Assembly: GCA_020137815.1 (NCBI GenBank)
Contig: CM035353.1
Span: 6,244,298-6,308,297 of the forward strand
Direction of reading: 5' to 3'
Source: Hormiphora californensis
Taxonomy: Eukaryota; Ctenophora; Tentaculata; Cydippida; Pleurobrachiidae
DNA: 64,000 bases
Shown here: piece after piece, positions 1 to 11,280 of the stretch
Position numbering within the stretch: position 1 is the stretch's first letter
How the letters are laid out: each line of letters begins with the position of its first letter
Program-made: the position numbers and the translations under genes
Notes under the pieces: model-generated
What the model was told of the DNA's origin: nothing
What the model saw: the letters and a program-made list of their open reading frames with translations, nothing else
Databases searched by the model: none

Positions 1-360
1 TCCTTTAAAGAATCCAAAGTTTACTCCTTCATAAAACACACCGTATCCACTAGATAAACAGAATTGCTTAGCCGAAATGTGCTCCTTCATAAAGTAAACC
101 GTATCCACATGCTAGATAAAAATAATAGCTTAGCCGAAATGTGCTCCTTCATAAAACACACCGTATCCATACTAGATAAGAAGAATAGCTTAGCCGAAAT
201 GTGCTCCTTCATAAAGTATACCGTATCCACACTAGATAAAAAGAATAGCTTAGCCGAAATGTGCTCCTTCATAAAACACACCGTATCCATACTAGATAAG
301 AAGAATAGCTTAGCCGAAATGTGCTCCTTCATAAAACACACCGTATCCACACTAGATAAG
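1..360 (+). repeat. 60-bp tandem repeat (VNTR) abutting the first thrombospondin exon
   Basis: About six copies of a 60-bp unit, each containing tagccgaaatgtgctccttc and ending near actagataagaagaat. The last unit runs straight into coding sequence (aatcccgatcag). Each unit therefore carries a copy of the presumed intron/exon border. The units stay open in more than one frame on both strands because 60 is a multiple of three, but the encoded 20-residue repeat does not resemble the thrombospondin type-3 repeat that follows. I read it as intronic. Confidence 0.85.
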
Positions 361-3300
361 AAGAATCCCGATCAGTATGATAAAAATGCGGATGGTGTTG
401 GTGACGTGTGTAGTGAATGCCAAAATGAGGAGTGCTTCGATCCAAGATATATTCTCACATGTGACGGTGAGCTAGAGAGGGAGAGAGAGTTAATAGAGGC
501 ATAGAAAAAGGGATATCGGAGTGAAAATATGGTATTTATTTTATGCTTATATAATGTTGATGAAGAGCTTCATTTTTCAACTCCCCCTCACCCTGCTAGA
601 TGCAAAGGGTGTTGATAGTGACGGTGATGGGGTAGATGATGAGTGTGATAACTGCGTTGATGTAGCTAACACTGCACAAAGAGATACAGATGGAGATGGA
701 ATCGGAGACAGGTTAGTTGAGAACAGTTGACGTTATATCTATCTCTCTCGTGGCATATACACTGAAACGCATCACCTGCATGCCCAAGTGTAGTTAAAAA
801 TTTGTTGGGTGTCCAGGATCCACCTTCAATCCCGGTTGTAAGTGTTAGTTTTGACTTTGCTAAAACCCGTGGTGGAGCGGGGGAAATAAATTTCCCTTGC
901 TCAGGCTTCATACTTCAGAGAAATAAAAAAAGATAGTTTTTTCAAACTTTGGAAATTTGAAAGATGTCTGGTTCAAGAAAGTGTTTCATCACCCTACCAG
1001 AAGTTAGTCTAACGTGGAAATCGTGAAGTCAGTCTGCGATCGGCTTAATTAACGATCGAGATCGGTCGTTAAACGTTCGTTTGTCGATGTCCACGTACCT
1101 AATATTGCAAGTAGAATCGATTGAAGGTTTCATTAAGTAAACGGGCTATTAAATTATACAATGTATGGATATCTGGGTTAAAAATTCTGATTTAAAATTT
1201 TTAAGATTTTAAGTTTCTTTTTCATTTCATAAGCACCGCGCCCCATGTCTTCATGGTATTTACCTGACTCCAGTGGCTTTGCTCTATAGAATTCAGATGC
1301 AGTGTTGTAGTACGTAGCCAACCAAAGATAGTCACACTCTAGGTTTGTCCAGTTTTTACAGGAATCGTAAGTGCTCTCAGAAAAATTGTAGTTAAGAACT
1401 TCCACCCCATTGCAGTCAATTAAAACTGCTGATTCTGTTACAGTAAACGTCCAGATCTTATCAACTTCACTCGGTGGCTCCACAGGAAGATCTATGTAAG
1501 TAATTCCAGTGGGATCGTTCAATAGATCGCTAGTGCACCCATCTAGCCAATACTGAAGTGCGGTAGCCCCAAACTTGATCAATATTCCCGCAAAGTAAAC
1601 TTTTTCTGCTGTTTGCATCGTGACTCCGATAAACTTATCAGTACCAAGTTGACAGCTTGTATTGATCTGAAGAGGGGTCCTCTTCAGGTTCCATGGAATA
1701 TACTCATCGAAAGCAATGTTCTTCCAGTCGTCTGAAACAAAGTTTCCAAATGTATTAGACATTAAAGCAAAACGTTGAAAGCATGTACCATGTACCAGAG
1801 AAGAGGAAGGGAGTTTGTAACTCGATGTGAACGGTATTTCGAGGTTACATTATACCATTACACCTTTAGTATATCATATCCCTCCGGTAAATCGAGTTTC
1901 AGGCTAATGACGTTTCAATTTTTGAACAGTCTTACTACTAAAACAATACCTTGTGCCATGGTCGGAGAGATGAAAGTCCCAAGCAGAAGTGAAGACATCA
2001 TTATCGGGCTTTTGAAAATGCAAAACATACCGAACGAGATTGTGTGAGAAAGGCAGCGTTTGTCAACATGAAGCTGAGGAGCAGGTGTGAAAGGTAGATC
2101 ACTTCATGGGATCCCGCATGACTAATGACAAGTACCCATTGTATATCATATAGAGAGCTTCTCCCGAGCCATTAGACAGCTGCTGAGATAATGACCATGG
2201 CGAGAGAACACCGTCTAATCACTCGGGAGAAGCTCTCTGCAATCGGTATACCGATCACTAGTCATGCGAGTTTTTAGAGGAAGGTCACCATTAGATTTTC
2301 CACCAAGTCATTAGAGTCTTGATTTATCTGAGAGTGTTTGTAGACCGTTTATCGATTTAAATACGCTTTTGACTAGACAGCTGCGGAGGGGGGGGGGGTT
2401 CAGCCCTTAAAATTAAAATATCCACTCATTAAAAAAATAGCGATATTTTCTCATTTCTCTGAAGCCGGCGCAAGACGTAAAGTCCTTTTTTTTTTCAACT
2501 GTTCAGGCCTCAACTCGTGTGCGTGCGATATTTTAATTCATGCTGTGCGTGCTACACGTTAACATGTGATAGACACGCAAAACAATTCCGTGCACGACTT
2601 TGGGGGGGGGGGGGTGAACAGTTGAAAAAAAGGACTTTACCCGCTCCACTAGGGGATATAGCAAGGTCAAAACTAACATCTACAACTGGAATTGAAGGTG
2701 GACACCAAAATCATTTTAACCTACCCTCGAGAACGCCGAGTTGCAATGGTCAAGTGACCACTGTTTAACCACTTTTCCCGAGCGAAGCGAAATCTTTCCT
2801 CCATGCTCAGAGCAGAGCGAAGCGCAATTCTTACTACAATTAGAAGAGTGGTCTGGAATCGCACTGGCGACGAAATGTTTATAACTATATGAATAACTCA
2901 TTTATACAATTTGATTGCATTAATCGTGAACATTATATTGTCTATAACAGTGGGACACCGATTTACCGGGATGCCCGGTATATCGGGGTCTGACGGTTTA
3001 TATGCATCTACAAGATTATTTGTACAACATCCCACTGAATCCAACTCTTGATAAGGTGTGATTCAGACATTGATGATGATGGTATACCCAACGTGTCTGA
3101 TAATTGTATCTACCTGGCGAACACCGAACAAGACTCCACCGACCTGAAGGGGGCTGAGTGTGCCAACAGTGTCAGCTATCCTACCATAGTGGTACATGAG
3201 CTCAATATAATTGTGGTTAATTAATATAGTGAAGAACCAGCTCGATCTCCAAAACCCTAACAAACCCTGTTGAGTACTCCCAACAACCCAGCTAATAATT

Positions 3301-4979
3301 CAAATTACTTGATACAGGAAAACTCGGTGTTGAATGACGCTGATGCCGATGGAGATGGGGTACCTGATGTGGATGATAACTGTCCTCTTGATAAGACCAT
3401 CAGCGACTTTACTTTCACTACCAGTCAGATGGTCGATCTTACAACGTATGTTACACTTTCTGGAGTTCAGATATTATTTCAGATGTAAATTGTGCTGACT
3501 AATTGGACCGAGATCAGAGTCTGAACCTGACTACTGTAGCTGTTATATAATATATAATAGTCGAACCCTGATTTAACGGGTCCCGATTTACCGGAACCCC
3601 GATTTACCGGGAAAATAAACTTTCCCCGATATTTGTAAATTAACGGTATTTGACCCCGATTTAGCGGGTACCCTTTCCCCCGAGGGTCACGTTAAATCGG
3701 GGTCCGACTGTACTACCTATAACTGAGTTATATACGTGCTGATATTATCATCATCACTTCGCGCAGGAAGATGAATGCTGGTAGTGTGACCTGGCAGGTC
3801 CGTTCCGAGGGAAGAGATGTCGAGATAGAGTGGAGTGAATACACGGAAAGTAATCTTTTCAATCCTATCATACTGCTAGGTGAACCAAGGTTAGTAATTA
3901 GCTACTAATTGATTACTAATTAGCTACTAATTGTCACAGAATCATACTCCTAGTCTAACTAGTTCTTACACATATAATTCTTCTGCATAGCGTACCGGTA
4001 AGTCTAGGGTGCATGGGATGGGGAAAGAGGTCGTTTCATCTCTGGATTGCCAACTTTTCAATAACTTTCCTTTCCAAACTTCCTCCACATCATGCAGTGT
4101 TTGGTATACTAATACACTATATACTAATACACTATACAACCGGTTGAAGACGAGCTGGGTAATATACACGTGTAGTACAAGTAAAAGTCTTGTACATGCA
4201 TTATAGGTTCGAAGAGCTGCAATACGAAGGGACATTTTTTGTACGTGACAACGGTTCCACACCCGATATCGGAACCATCGGCATTGTTTTTGGGTTTCAG
4301 GAACTCTTTGATAAATCAGGTATTACAATTTCACTTTTTGTAACTAAAATAACGATATTTAACACGCATAAAGTAAGTATTCGTTGGGTGAATCTTCATT
4401 CATGCACAGCCGAGCTGCAGTTGGTGAATATTTACCTTGCTCAACCCTGTCTCACCCCCTCCCCCTCCGCCCGTTTGAAAAATAAGAAGGGCTCGAAACA
4501 AAACAAGGTGGATGTTGCTGTGCCTGTTATATACTATTTCTGTGCAGGTGCGGTGTCGGTGGTAAAGTTCTACCTGGCCTCATTTCGCCACACCTACTAC
4601 ACGTACAATAGTGGGGACTGCACCAATAACCCGGCAAACTGCAACGTAGGCGCTACAACAGGTGGGAAATATGAGTGGTATACTAGTCAGTTGGTGACTA
4701 TTATTTGTACTATTATACTGGAGTTGTTACCCGGGTATGACCATTATGTAGTATGAATTATCCTAAGAGACAAGAATTGTTTATTTTTTTTCTCAACATC
4801 CATAATTTATACCCAGGTCTTCAAATCCGATCTGTGGTAATGAAGAACAACGCCGCATCAAAAGCATCAAAACGGCAGGCATTTTGGCTATCATCCAGCT
4901 TTGAAGATAGCAACATTGAAACGAAACTGTTGTACCAGGACCCCAATAGAAAAGTCTGGGAGATGGATACTGCTTACCG
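356..4979 (+). CDS. Thrombospondin-like protein, 5' exon block (type-3 repeats and first part of the C-terminal domain)
   Basis: Extracellular calcium-binding matrix glycoprotein of the thrombospondin/COMP family; the 5' end is beyond the window. Predicted exons: 356-466, 600-711, 3056-3170, 3318-3445, 3767-3889, 4207-4319, 4548-4661, 4817-4979. All introns are GT-AG and all phases agree. Exons 1-4 encode type-3 repeats with the aspartate-rich calcium signature (NPDQYDKNADGVGD, DSDGDGVDDECDNC, DSDIDDDGIPNVSDNC, DADGDGVPDVDDNCPL). Exons 5-8 match the family C-terminal beta-sandwich: EGTFFVRD, then GIVFGFQ (family GFVFGYQ), GLQIRSV, LLYQDPNRKVW and TAYR. Exon 8 stops inside the TAYRW motif after two bases of the Arg codon. 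Adding the exon at 17887 completes TAYRWRV, as in vertebrate thrombospondins, so 356-4979 and 17887-20689 are one gene. The start of the first exon (356 or 361) is uncertain because of the repeat before it. Confidence 0.88.
1178..1762 (-). CDS. Unrecognised single-exon ORF nested in a thrombospondin intron
   Basis: A 194-codon ORF on the opposite strand, inside the intron 712-3055. ATG at 1762, stop at 1178. The protein has several NxT/NxS sites (INTSC, YNFSES, NWTN), few cysteines and no obvious transmembrane segment. The stretch WTFTVTESAVLIDCNGVEVLNY, followed by a Cys-rich turn and YNTASEFYRAK, resembles an unnamed extracellular beta-sandwich domain I associate with many invertebrate proteins; that is memory of a pattern, not a search. 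The frame stays open upstream of the ATG for at least 20 codons, so this could be the last exon of a longer gene. The C-terminus is lysine-rich (KKKLKILKILNQNF). Function unknown. Confidence 0.5.
   Translation of the reverse strand: MSNTFGNFVSDDWKNIAFDEYIPWNLKRTPLQINTSCQLGTDKFIGVTMQTAEKVYFAGILIKFGATALQYWLDGCTSDLLNDPTGITYIDLPVEPPSEVDKIWTFTVTESAVLIDCNGVEVLNYNFSESTYDSCKNWTNLECDYLWLATYYNTASEFYRAKPLESGKYHEDMGRGAYEMKKKLKILKILNQNF
2115..2268. mobile_element. Short foldback element (MITE)
   Basis: Inverted ends cgcatgacta ... tagtcatgcg, with a second, stronger inner inverted repeat gagagcttctcccgag (about 2153-2168) matched near 2222-2237. No coding capacity. Lies in a thrombospondin intron. Confidence 0.7.
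2477..2640. mobile_element. Foldback element with ~26-bp inverted ends
   Basis: gtaaagtcctttttttt plus caactgttca at the left is mirrored by tgaacagttg plus aaaaaaaggactttac at the right. The interior is about 110 bp with a G12 run. Non-coding, in the same thrombospondin intron. Confidence 0.75.
3558..3712. mobile_element. CCCGATTTA-family foldback element, copy A
   Basis: Ends agtcgaaccctgatttaa ... ttaaatcggggtccgact, flanked by TA. Several internal cccgattta and taaatcggg motifs. Related to the element at 6764-6934 and to fragments near 2950-2990, 19010-19070 and 21065-21270. The TA duplication and CAGTCGG start suggest the Tc1/mariner/pogo group. It sits between thrombospondin exons. Confidence 0.75.
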
Positions 4980-5145
4980 GTATAGTGTGATTGTAAATGT
5001 GTGTGTGTGTGTGGGATGTAGCGTGACGTGGCCTGCCCTATTAAAGTACCCTATGTCAACGGCTTACTTGGTTAGCTGTACTCATGTCGGAAGAAATTTT
5101 AGTCTGAATGCCGAATATGGTACAGATTACACGCTGCCAAAATAA

Positions 5146-5800
5146 GATTCTCTCAGAATATAATTTTAGCCGATATAAAAACCAATCTCCAAGTCCAAAT
5201 GGCTAAAAAATCCAAACTCACCAGCTGTACCTGTCTGGCGGCGCCAGACCCCATGTATGATACAGCCCTGTACTGTACGATAATTGACCTTGATAGTTTG
5301 ATATCATGGTTTATTATACCAGATAAATGAGATCTGTAGAAGAAGACAATCCATAAAAGTACTCACATAATATTGATCACTTATACGAGTTGTGCACTGT
5401 TCAGCTTTACACTTGACCATGCAGCTGGTGGGCGTTTATTGTGCTATTATTTCTCCAATATTTTCAGACTTCATGTCTTGCTATTATATAGAGAAATCGT
5501 AGCAATAGAAAGATAGCAATTAGCAGTTTTTCGATTTCTTCTATTTCTATCAATTTCATATATTATATCACTAGTTATTTCAACGCGTTTTGTGGTTTTA
5601 TGCAATGCACTTTGAGTTTTGAAATTGGTTATGACGGATCGAAATCTGTTACTCAACTCCGCTTTACGTAGTTCTCTATTTCAACATCTTGTCTTCAATA
5701 GGACGTGATCGTTAATTCTGTTGCAATAAAGACATTCATAGCAGTGCTTTTAGCGATCGTAATTTTGGCACTAAAGAAATTCTGTGGTCGCTGTGGGTTA
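5146..5800. other. Start of the giant thrombospondin intron, no gene seen
   Basis: AT-rich intron sequence after the donor at 4980 (ggtatag). An ORF of 61 codons on the minus strand (5471-5656) has no recognisable feature. Nothing else seen. Confidence 0.6.
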
Positions 5801-5879
5801 ATTTCATCGTGCGATGTCATTCATTAGAACTCTCCCCTTTTTCTTCGCAGAGAGAAAGAAAGGGTCGAACAAGGCATTA

Positions 5880-6013
<134 letters not shown>

Positions 6014-6170
6014 GTCTACCAACATAAGATCTGATCGAATGCTTTTTAACTAAATATCATCGCTTTATCCAGAACATTTCGAGGATTTGAGAGTCAGTTG
6101 ATCCCTCGACTGTTGTAACAAGATGTGATCTTAGGCGACGAGGACATACCGGTATAGAGTTTCACCACTG

Positions 6171-6305
<135 letters not shown>

Positions 6306-6763
6306 GCCATCCCTACCCAAATCAGTCTTCACCACTAAGATTTGTATAGACGGGTTAGCACTTATGGGGTAGTTTAATTTAATCCCTAGGATAGGTATAT
6401 AATAATATGTAGCAAGCGTGCCGCCCTTGATTTTCCTAGTTCAGACTTGTGTGAGAATTAGTTTGTTCTTTTGTCCTGGCCTAATACCTGTAGGAGAACA
6501 TTGGGATCTCCGCCCGCGGTACAATTCAGTGGGTTTGGGATATTGCTTGAATAAATGCAGCTAGGGCATTGGAAAGAAACCTTCTCTGTATTATACTGGA
6601 CATTTATCGACACGCGGTTATTTTGCTTTTGCTCATTCCTTCAGTACGTTCTACATAGCGCAGGGAAAGCTTTTGTTTGATCATTATCCTAATAAGTACA
6701 CAACAATTTAATTACTGACTTTTCAATAATATTAACGTATTGAGATTCATCAAATACATGCTA

Positions 6764-6934
6764 CAGTCGGATCCCGATTTAGGGGCCCCCGATTTAGTGG
6801 AACCCCGATTTAGGGACAGGATTTTTTCCCCCGATATAGGAAATTAACCTTATTTGACCCCGATTTAGTGGACACCCCGATTTAGTGGACAAGAGCCTTT
6901 CCCCCGAGGGTGTCCCTAAATCGGGGTCCGACTG
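6764..6934. mobile_element. CCCGATTTA-family foldback element, copy B
   Basis: 171 bp, inverted ends cagtcggatcccgattta ... taaatcggggtccgactg, flanked by TA on both sides (6762-6763 and 6935-6936). Four internal cccgattta motifs. Its right terminal repeat overlaps the 3' end of the sulfotransferase reading frame and supplies that gene's stop codon. Confidence 0.85.
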
Positions 6935-8577
6935 TAGTTTACATACACAGGGGAATACTCAAACATTTTATAATCTAGTTCATAAATCTTATTTAGTTGT
7001 TTCTGCTGATCTTCATTCAGCTGCCCAATATGTTCATCTACCTCCGTCCCCTTCACTTCCTTTTTTCCTGAGGAGTTGTGTTTTCCCATAAAATACTCCA
7101 GGTATTCTGATAGATTAAGGCGTTTCAACAAATACGGCACTTCCTCCTCTTCATTTTCGAGTTTCACAACCATGTCAATTTCATTCTGACAAGTATCTGT
7201 GAACTGTGATGCCGGCATCCAGTGAGGGTTTGTACCCTTGTTGTCGTGTTTGCTCCGTGCGAAAAGGATCCATTTGACAAACTCACGAAATGTCGGTGGA
7301 GCGAGATATGGGTTTGTATTGTTCTCATCTGGTTCAAATTTACCTGTTACCCACTTGTTCAGCTCATCATTGTACCCTCGGTGTAACGTGTTATCAGCAA
7401 CTTGTCGAGAATGCAGGATAGTGGGTTTCACCCAGAGGTCCCTCATTGAGTTCAATTCACCCTTATCCGTCACCGTCTTCCTATAATGAGAAACCAGTCT
7501 GGAGAGAGGGTGACGAACAATAGTGAACCTGATACTGTCTCTCGATTCCTGAGCAAATGTCCTTATTCTACCATTTTCTCTCCCTTTTCTCACCGTTTCT
7601 TTTCTAAGTTTATGACTAATTAGTTCATGTATACTAACACTCTTAACTTTTGGGTGAAAATGATCAAGAAAGAATAGTTTCCAATTCGTACTGGAGGCTT
7701 TGAAGACTGGCGCCCAGGTCACTTTCAACTCCTTAAAATGAAACATATAAAAGTAGTTGAAGTTTGGGTAATGTCTAGCTTTGCAAACGTCCTTGATGTG
7801 CTCCATCCGTTTATTGATGGTTGCCTCGACAGACACAGTTTCAACAGGTTCGTTTTGCTCTGGGTCTGATATCCCCTCTGGGTCTGATATCCCCTCTGGG
7901 TCTGATATCCCCTCTGAGTCTGATATCCCCTCTGGGTCTGATATCCCCTCTGGGTCTGATATCCCCTCTGGGTCTGATATCCCCTCTGGGTCTGATATCC
8001 CCTCTGGGTCTGATATCCCCTCTGGGTCTGATATCCCCTCTGGGTCTGATATCCTCTCTGGGTCTGATATCCCCTCTGGGTCTGATATCCCCTCTGGGTC
8101 TGATATCCCCTCTGGGTCTGATATCCCCTCTGGGTCTGATATCCCCTCTGGGTCTGATATCCCCTCTGGGTCTGATATCCCCTCTGGGTCTGATATCCCC
8201 TTTGGGTCTGATATCCCCTCTGGGTCTGATATCCCCTCTGGGTCTGATATCCCCTCTGGGTCTGATATCCCCTCTGGGTCTGATATCCCCTCTGGGTCTG
8301 ATATCCCCTCTGGGTCTGATATCGCCTCTGGGTCTGATATCCTCTCTGGGTCTGATATCCCCTCTGGATCTGATATCCCCTCTGGGTCTGATATCCCCTC
8401 TGGGTCTGATATCTCTTCTGGGTCTGATATCCCCTCTGTGTCTGATATCCCCTCTGGGTCTGATATCCCCTCTGGGTCTGATATCCCCAGACCACGATTA
8501 ATGTTGTATGTCAATAGAATGATCAAAAGGAAGGCTATCGCCCAAGAAAAAGGTGTTTTTCCCCTAACAAGAGCCAT
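6916..8577 (-). CDS. Golgi carbohydrate sulfotransferase with a 35-fold hexapeptide stem
   Basis: Transfers sulfate from PAPS to a glycan in the Golgi lumen; it looks like the HNK-1 / chondroitin-dermatan sulfotransferase family (Sulfotransfer_2). Intronless, 553 codons, ATG at 8577. Residues ~11-27 form a hydrophobic signal anchor (type II membrane protein). Residues ~31-240 are 35 tandem ISDPEG-type hexapeptides in the position of the luminal stem. The catalytic part has the 5'-phosphosulfate-binding loop KASSTNWK (about 293-300) and the 3'-phosphate motif FTIVRHPLSRLVSHYRK with Arg about 355. The last six codons (YSRTPI and the stop) lie in a transposon terminal repeat. Nested antisense in the 12.9-kb thrombospondin intron. 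The acceptor sugar cannot be read from the sequence. Confidence 0.88.
   Translation of the reverse strand: MALVRGKTPFSWAIAFLLIILLTYNINRGLGISDPEGISDPEGISDTEGISDPEEISDPEGISDPEGISDPEGISDPERISDPEAISDPEGISDPEGISDPEGISDPEGISDPEGISDPEGISDPKGISDPEGISDPEGISDPEGISDPEGISDPEGISDPEGISDPEGISDPERISDPEGISDPEGISDPEGISDPEGISDPEGISDPEGISDPEGISDSEGISDPEGISDPEGISDPEQNEPVETVSVEATINKRMEHIKDVCKARHYPNFNYFYMFHFKELKVTWAPVFKASSTNWKLFFLDHFHPKVKSVSIHELISHKLRKETVRKGRENGRIRTFAQESRDSIRFTIVRHPLSRLVSHYRKTVTDKGELNSMRDLWVKPTILHSRQVADNTLHRGYNDELNKWVTGKFEPDENNTNPYLAPPTFREFVKWILFARSKHDNKGTNPHWMPASQFTDTCQNEIDMVVKLENEEEEVPYLLKRLNLSEYLEYFMGKHNSSGKKEVKGTEVDEHIGQLNEDQQKQLNKIYELDYKMFEYSPVYVNYSRTPI
7860..8489 (-). repeat. 18-bp minisatellite, 35 units, coding for the ISDPEG stem
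   Basis: Unit tctgatatcccctctggg on the plus strand, 35 copies with few substitutions (T, K, E, R, A, S and Q variants of the hexapeptide). No stop occurs in any of several frames, so long overlapping ORFs on both strands here are artefacts; only the frame continuous with the transmembrane and catalytic parts is supported. Confidence 0.95.
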
Positions 8578-8589
8578 ACCACTACGAAA

Positions 8590-10480
8590 ACAGCCTCGAT
8601 ATAGTCGATTTTGATGAAACTGTAAGGTCAGAATGTTCTTTGGACTTTGGAATAACTCCTATTAATAATTGATAATTGATATTATATATCACAACTAAGT
8701 AAACAATTCATAAGCAGAATAGAGAATAGATCAGGACAATGAATCAGGACGAACAATTGGTAAATAAATTACCCTACCTTGTGGACATTATATTATTACT
8801 TATACCGCTATGCTATGTAATGATGGGTAATTTCGTTACCTAGAAAAATAACGAGAGGCTCAATGATCAGAACTACTGTGAGACAAACAAAGAATTCTGG
8901 GTCATATATTCTGCTTGATGATCCAGAAAAATCACACGCAACACTTCTACACACAAGCCCTCCTAAACTAGAAATAGTAGAGACTTGTTGTTTGGAACAC
9001 GTGGTTCCTTACATCATTGCACTCGGTGTGCTAAATGCAATGACTAAAGGGTATTGGATTGAATGGACAGTATATAGCTGTATATTGATGTTATGTACAA
9101 TGATTGTACATAGAAGATATCTCAGATAATATACACCAGAAATGAGAGCTACATTAAGAAACACAGCACTGGACAGTGGACGGAGAGAATTTAGTTGTAT
9201 TTTAAGATACAAGCTGTGAACTAGAGAGAATTGTAAAATCCCAAATTTACACATTAATCATATGCAAGAACAGTTCATATGCAAGATAAAGAATTGGCTC
9301 CATTGCAACCTATTCTCGCTCCGCGAACAATAGGCTCCCGCTCCGTTGCTAGCAAGAACTCACGTGCACGCCATGTAAAGCACGTTTTTAGCAAATCGCA
9401 CGCGACAGACCGTATTTTAAGACCTTTTTAGCTGACCTGGCACTACTCAAACGTCAATTATCGCCTCATTTCGCGTCGTGATGAATCGGCGGGTAATTTC
9501 CCATGCTAACAAGGCCATGACGATTCACCCAGCTGTACCCGCAGATTGTCCCAGGACCGAGTAGGAGCTTGCAGCCAGGTCTTTAAATAATTGCTCATGT
9601 TTAGCGTCAATTTTGACCCACTATTCCTCAAATACTGATACTCGCGGGTATTTTCCGTAAAACTAGAGACAATTATCTGCCAGGAGCAACAAACGAGATG
9701 CAAATCGGTTCAGTAGTTCCTTGCAGCCAGGTCTTTGAAAAAGTTTGCTCTAAAATCAATAATGGAGCGAGCGGAGGCCTGTGCCCTGTATGTGAGATCG
9801 ATCTCGATCGCTGTGCGACCTCGATCTCACTCAGGTATCAATGTGGGCAAGATAAAGAGCAGTTCTGTAGAAGAAGGAGCAAAGAGCAGCGAAACGCAAA
9901 ATAAAAAAGTACCAAGATGTTTGTTTGGTTCAACATTCTACTGGTTACGGAAAAGGAATAGGTAGTGCTACCGAGCTGATCTTTCTGGTAGGATGTAAAA
10001 ACCCGAGCTACTCAAGCCGTTAACTTAGTAATAACCGAGTAGTACCAAGTATACATAGGTATTACCTAGAACGTCATTCATCAATGAATCATCGTGTGCA
10101 GATCACAACCCTGCATTTCCTAGCCGTTTGAATTGAAGCTGTAAAGAAAGGAAATCATGACATGGGCTATCAAAAAAATTTGATTCGATTCTATCTTTGT
10201 GCTCAAAATCTACTCGTATCGATTCGATCACTCTCACTGGAGTTAGCAGGTGCTGATTGATTTCGCAATCGCTTACTGGAGCAAGCGACAGGTGCTGACT
10301 CTTATTTTCTTGTAAAAGATATCAAGAGTTATGTAAGTATGAGAATGGTGATTCCATTCTCTTGTGTGGTAAGCGCCGCTATTAAGCGACGTGTGGACTC
10401 TTAAAGTAAGAGTGGTCCTGGTGGTACTCCCCGTTCATCCACTAAGTTTTGTGAGAAAACACGGGAATACGGTGTCTGAA
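8590..10480. other. Intronic stretch without a supported gene
   Basis: Low-complexity intron of the thrombospondin gene. Contains a short duplicated phrase tgcagccaggtctttraaa (about 9572 and 9721) and a GATCGAGATC-type palindrome at about 9796-9830. ORFs of 65-88 codons show no domain, signal peptide or splice context. Confidence 0.6.
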
Positions 10481-10486
10481 TTATAC

Positions 10487-10535
10487 CTGCACTGGCAGGC
10501 TTTTATATGTTGCAACATGTAAAAGCCTGCCAGCG
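10487..10535. repeat. Inverted repeat (hairpin)
   Basis: gcactggcaggctttta pairs with taaaagcctgccagcgc around a short loop. It lies 115 bp before the 76-bp perfect palindrome. Confidence 0.75.
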
Positions 10536-10650
10536 CCCACGTGCCAACGCGCCGCGCGAGATATTCTCTCTCAAGGGGGAGAGAAGGGCACCCTGTCTCT
10601 CACTTTCTCTCCCCAATTCTTTTCCCTTGTTGCTCACTCAAAATAAGAGT

Positions 10651-10726
10651 TTTGAGAGAACACACAGCACTGTCGCTTAAAAGAGTTATAACTCTTTTAA
10701 GCGACAGTGCTGTGTGTTCTCTCAAA
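10651..10726. repeat. 76-bp perfect palindrome without spacer
   Basis: Two 38-bp arms (outer end tttgagagaacacacagc, centre aagagttataactctt) match at every position with no spacer. The core aagcgacagtgct also occurs near 42228, and gtgttctctca plus gcgacagtg recur at thrombospondin exon 18419. Confidence 0.95.
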
Positions 10727-10819
10727 TGCTGTCTGTTTTGTCGATTGTCGCTAACTCCAGTAAGAGTCGTATGATTTCCCTCCATTCTCTTTCTTTTTTC
10801 CTCCCCACGATAACATAAC

Positions 10820-10821
10820 TA

Positions 10822-10887
<66 letters not shown>

Positions 10888-10905
10888 TCTCTCCCTCTCT
10901 CTCTC

Positions 10906-10971
<66 letters not shown>

Positions 10972-11050
10972 TCTCTATCTCTCTCTCTCACTCTCTCTCT
11001 CTCTCTCCCTCTCTCTCTCGCTATCTCTATCTCTCTCACTCTATCTAACT
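10820..11050. repeat. (CT)n microsatellite
   Basis: About 230 bp of CT with CCCT, CTAT and CTCA interruptions. Confidence 0.95.
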
Positions 11051-11170
11051 CGCTAGATATCTTTATCCGTTTCTCTCCCTCTCTGTATCAAACATATTTT
11101 ATCCATTGCTAAAAGCAAAGATAATAGCTTTCCTTGCTAAAACTCGGGGATAGATAGCTGATAGATAGAT

Positions 11171-11280
11171 AGAAAGAGGGAGAGAGGAGAGAGAGTGAGA
11201 GAGTGAGAGAGTGAGAGAGTGAGAGAGTGAGAGAGTGAGAGAGTGAGAGAGTGAGAGAGTGAGAGAGTGAGAGAGAGAAA
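11171..11280. repeat. (GAGAGAGT)n minisatellite
   Basis: Regular octamer gagagagt about 11 times. It is the purine-strand counterpart of the CT tract 130 bp upstream. Confidence 0.95.

Noticed and set aside
64-504. 146-codon ORF reading through the 60-bp repeats into thrombospondin sequence
   Set aside because: The repeat-encoded part has no thrombospondin character and carries intron-like acceptors; only the part from about 356 is taken as exon.
7725-8614. Long alternative-frame ORFs of RGYQTQ (minus) and SGSDIP or LGLISP (plus) repeats
   Set aside because: They arise only because the 18-bp unit has no stop in several frames; they lack start context and do not extend into conserved sequence.
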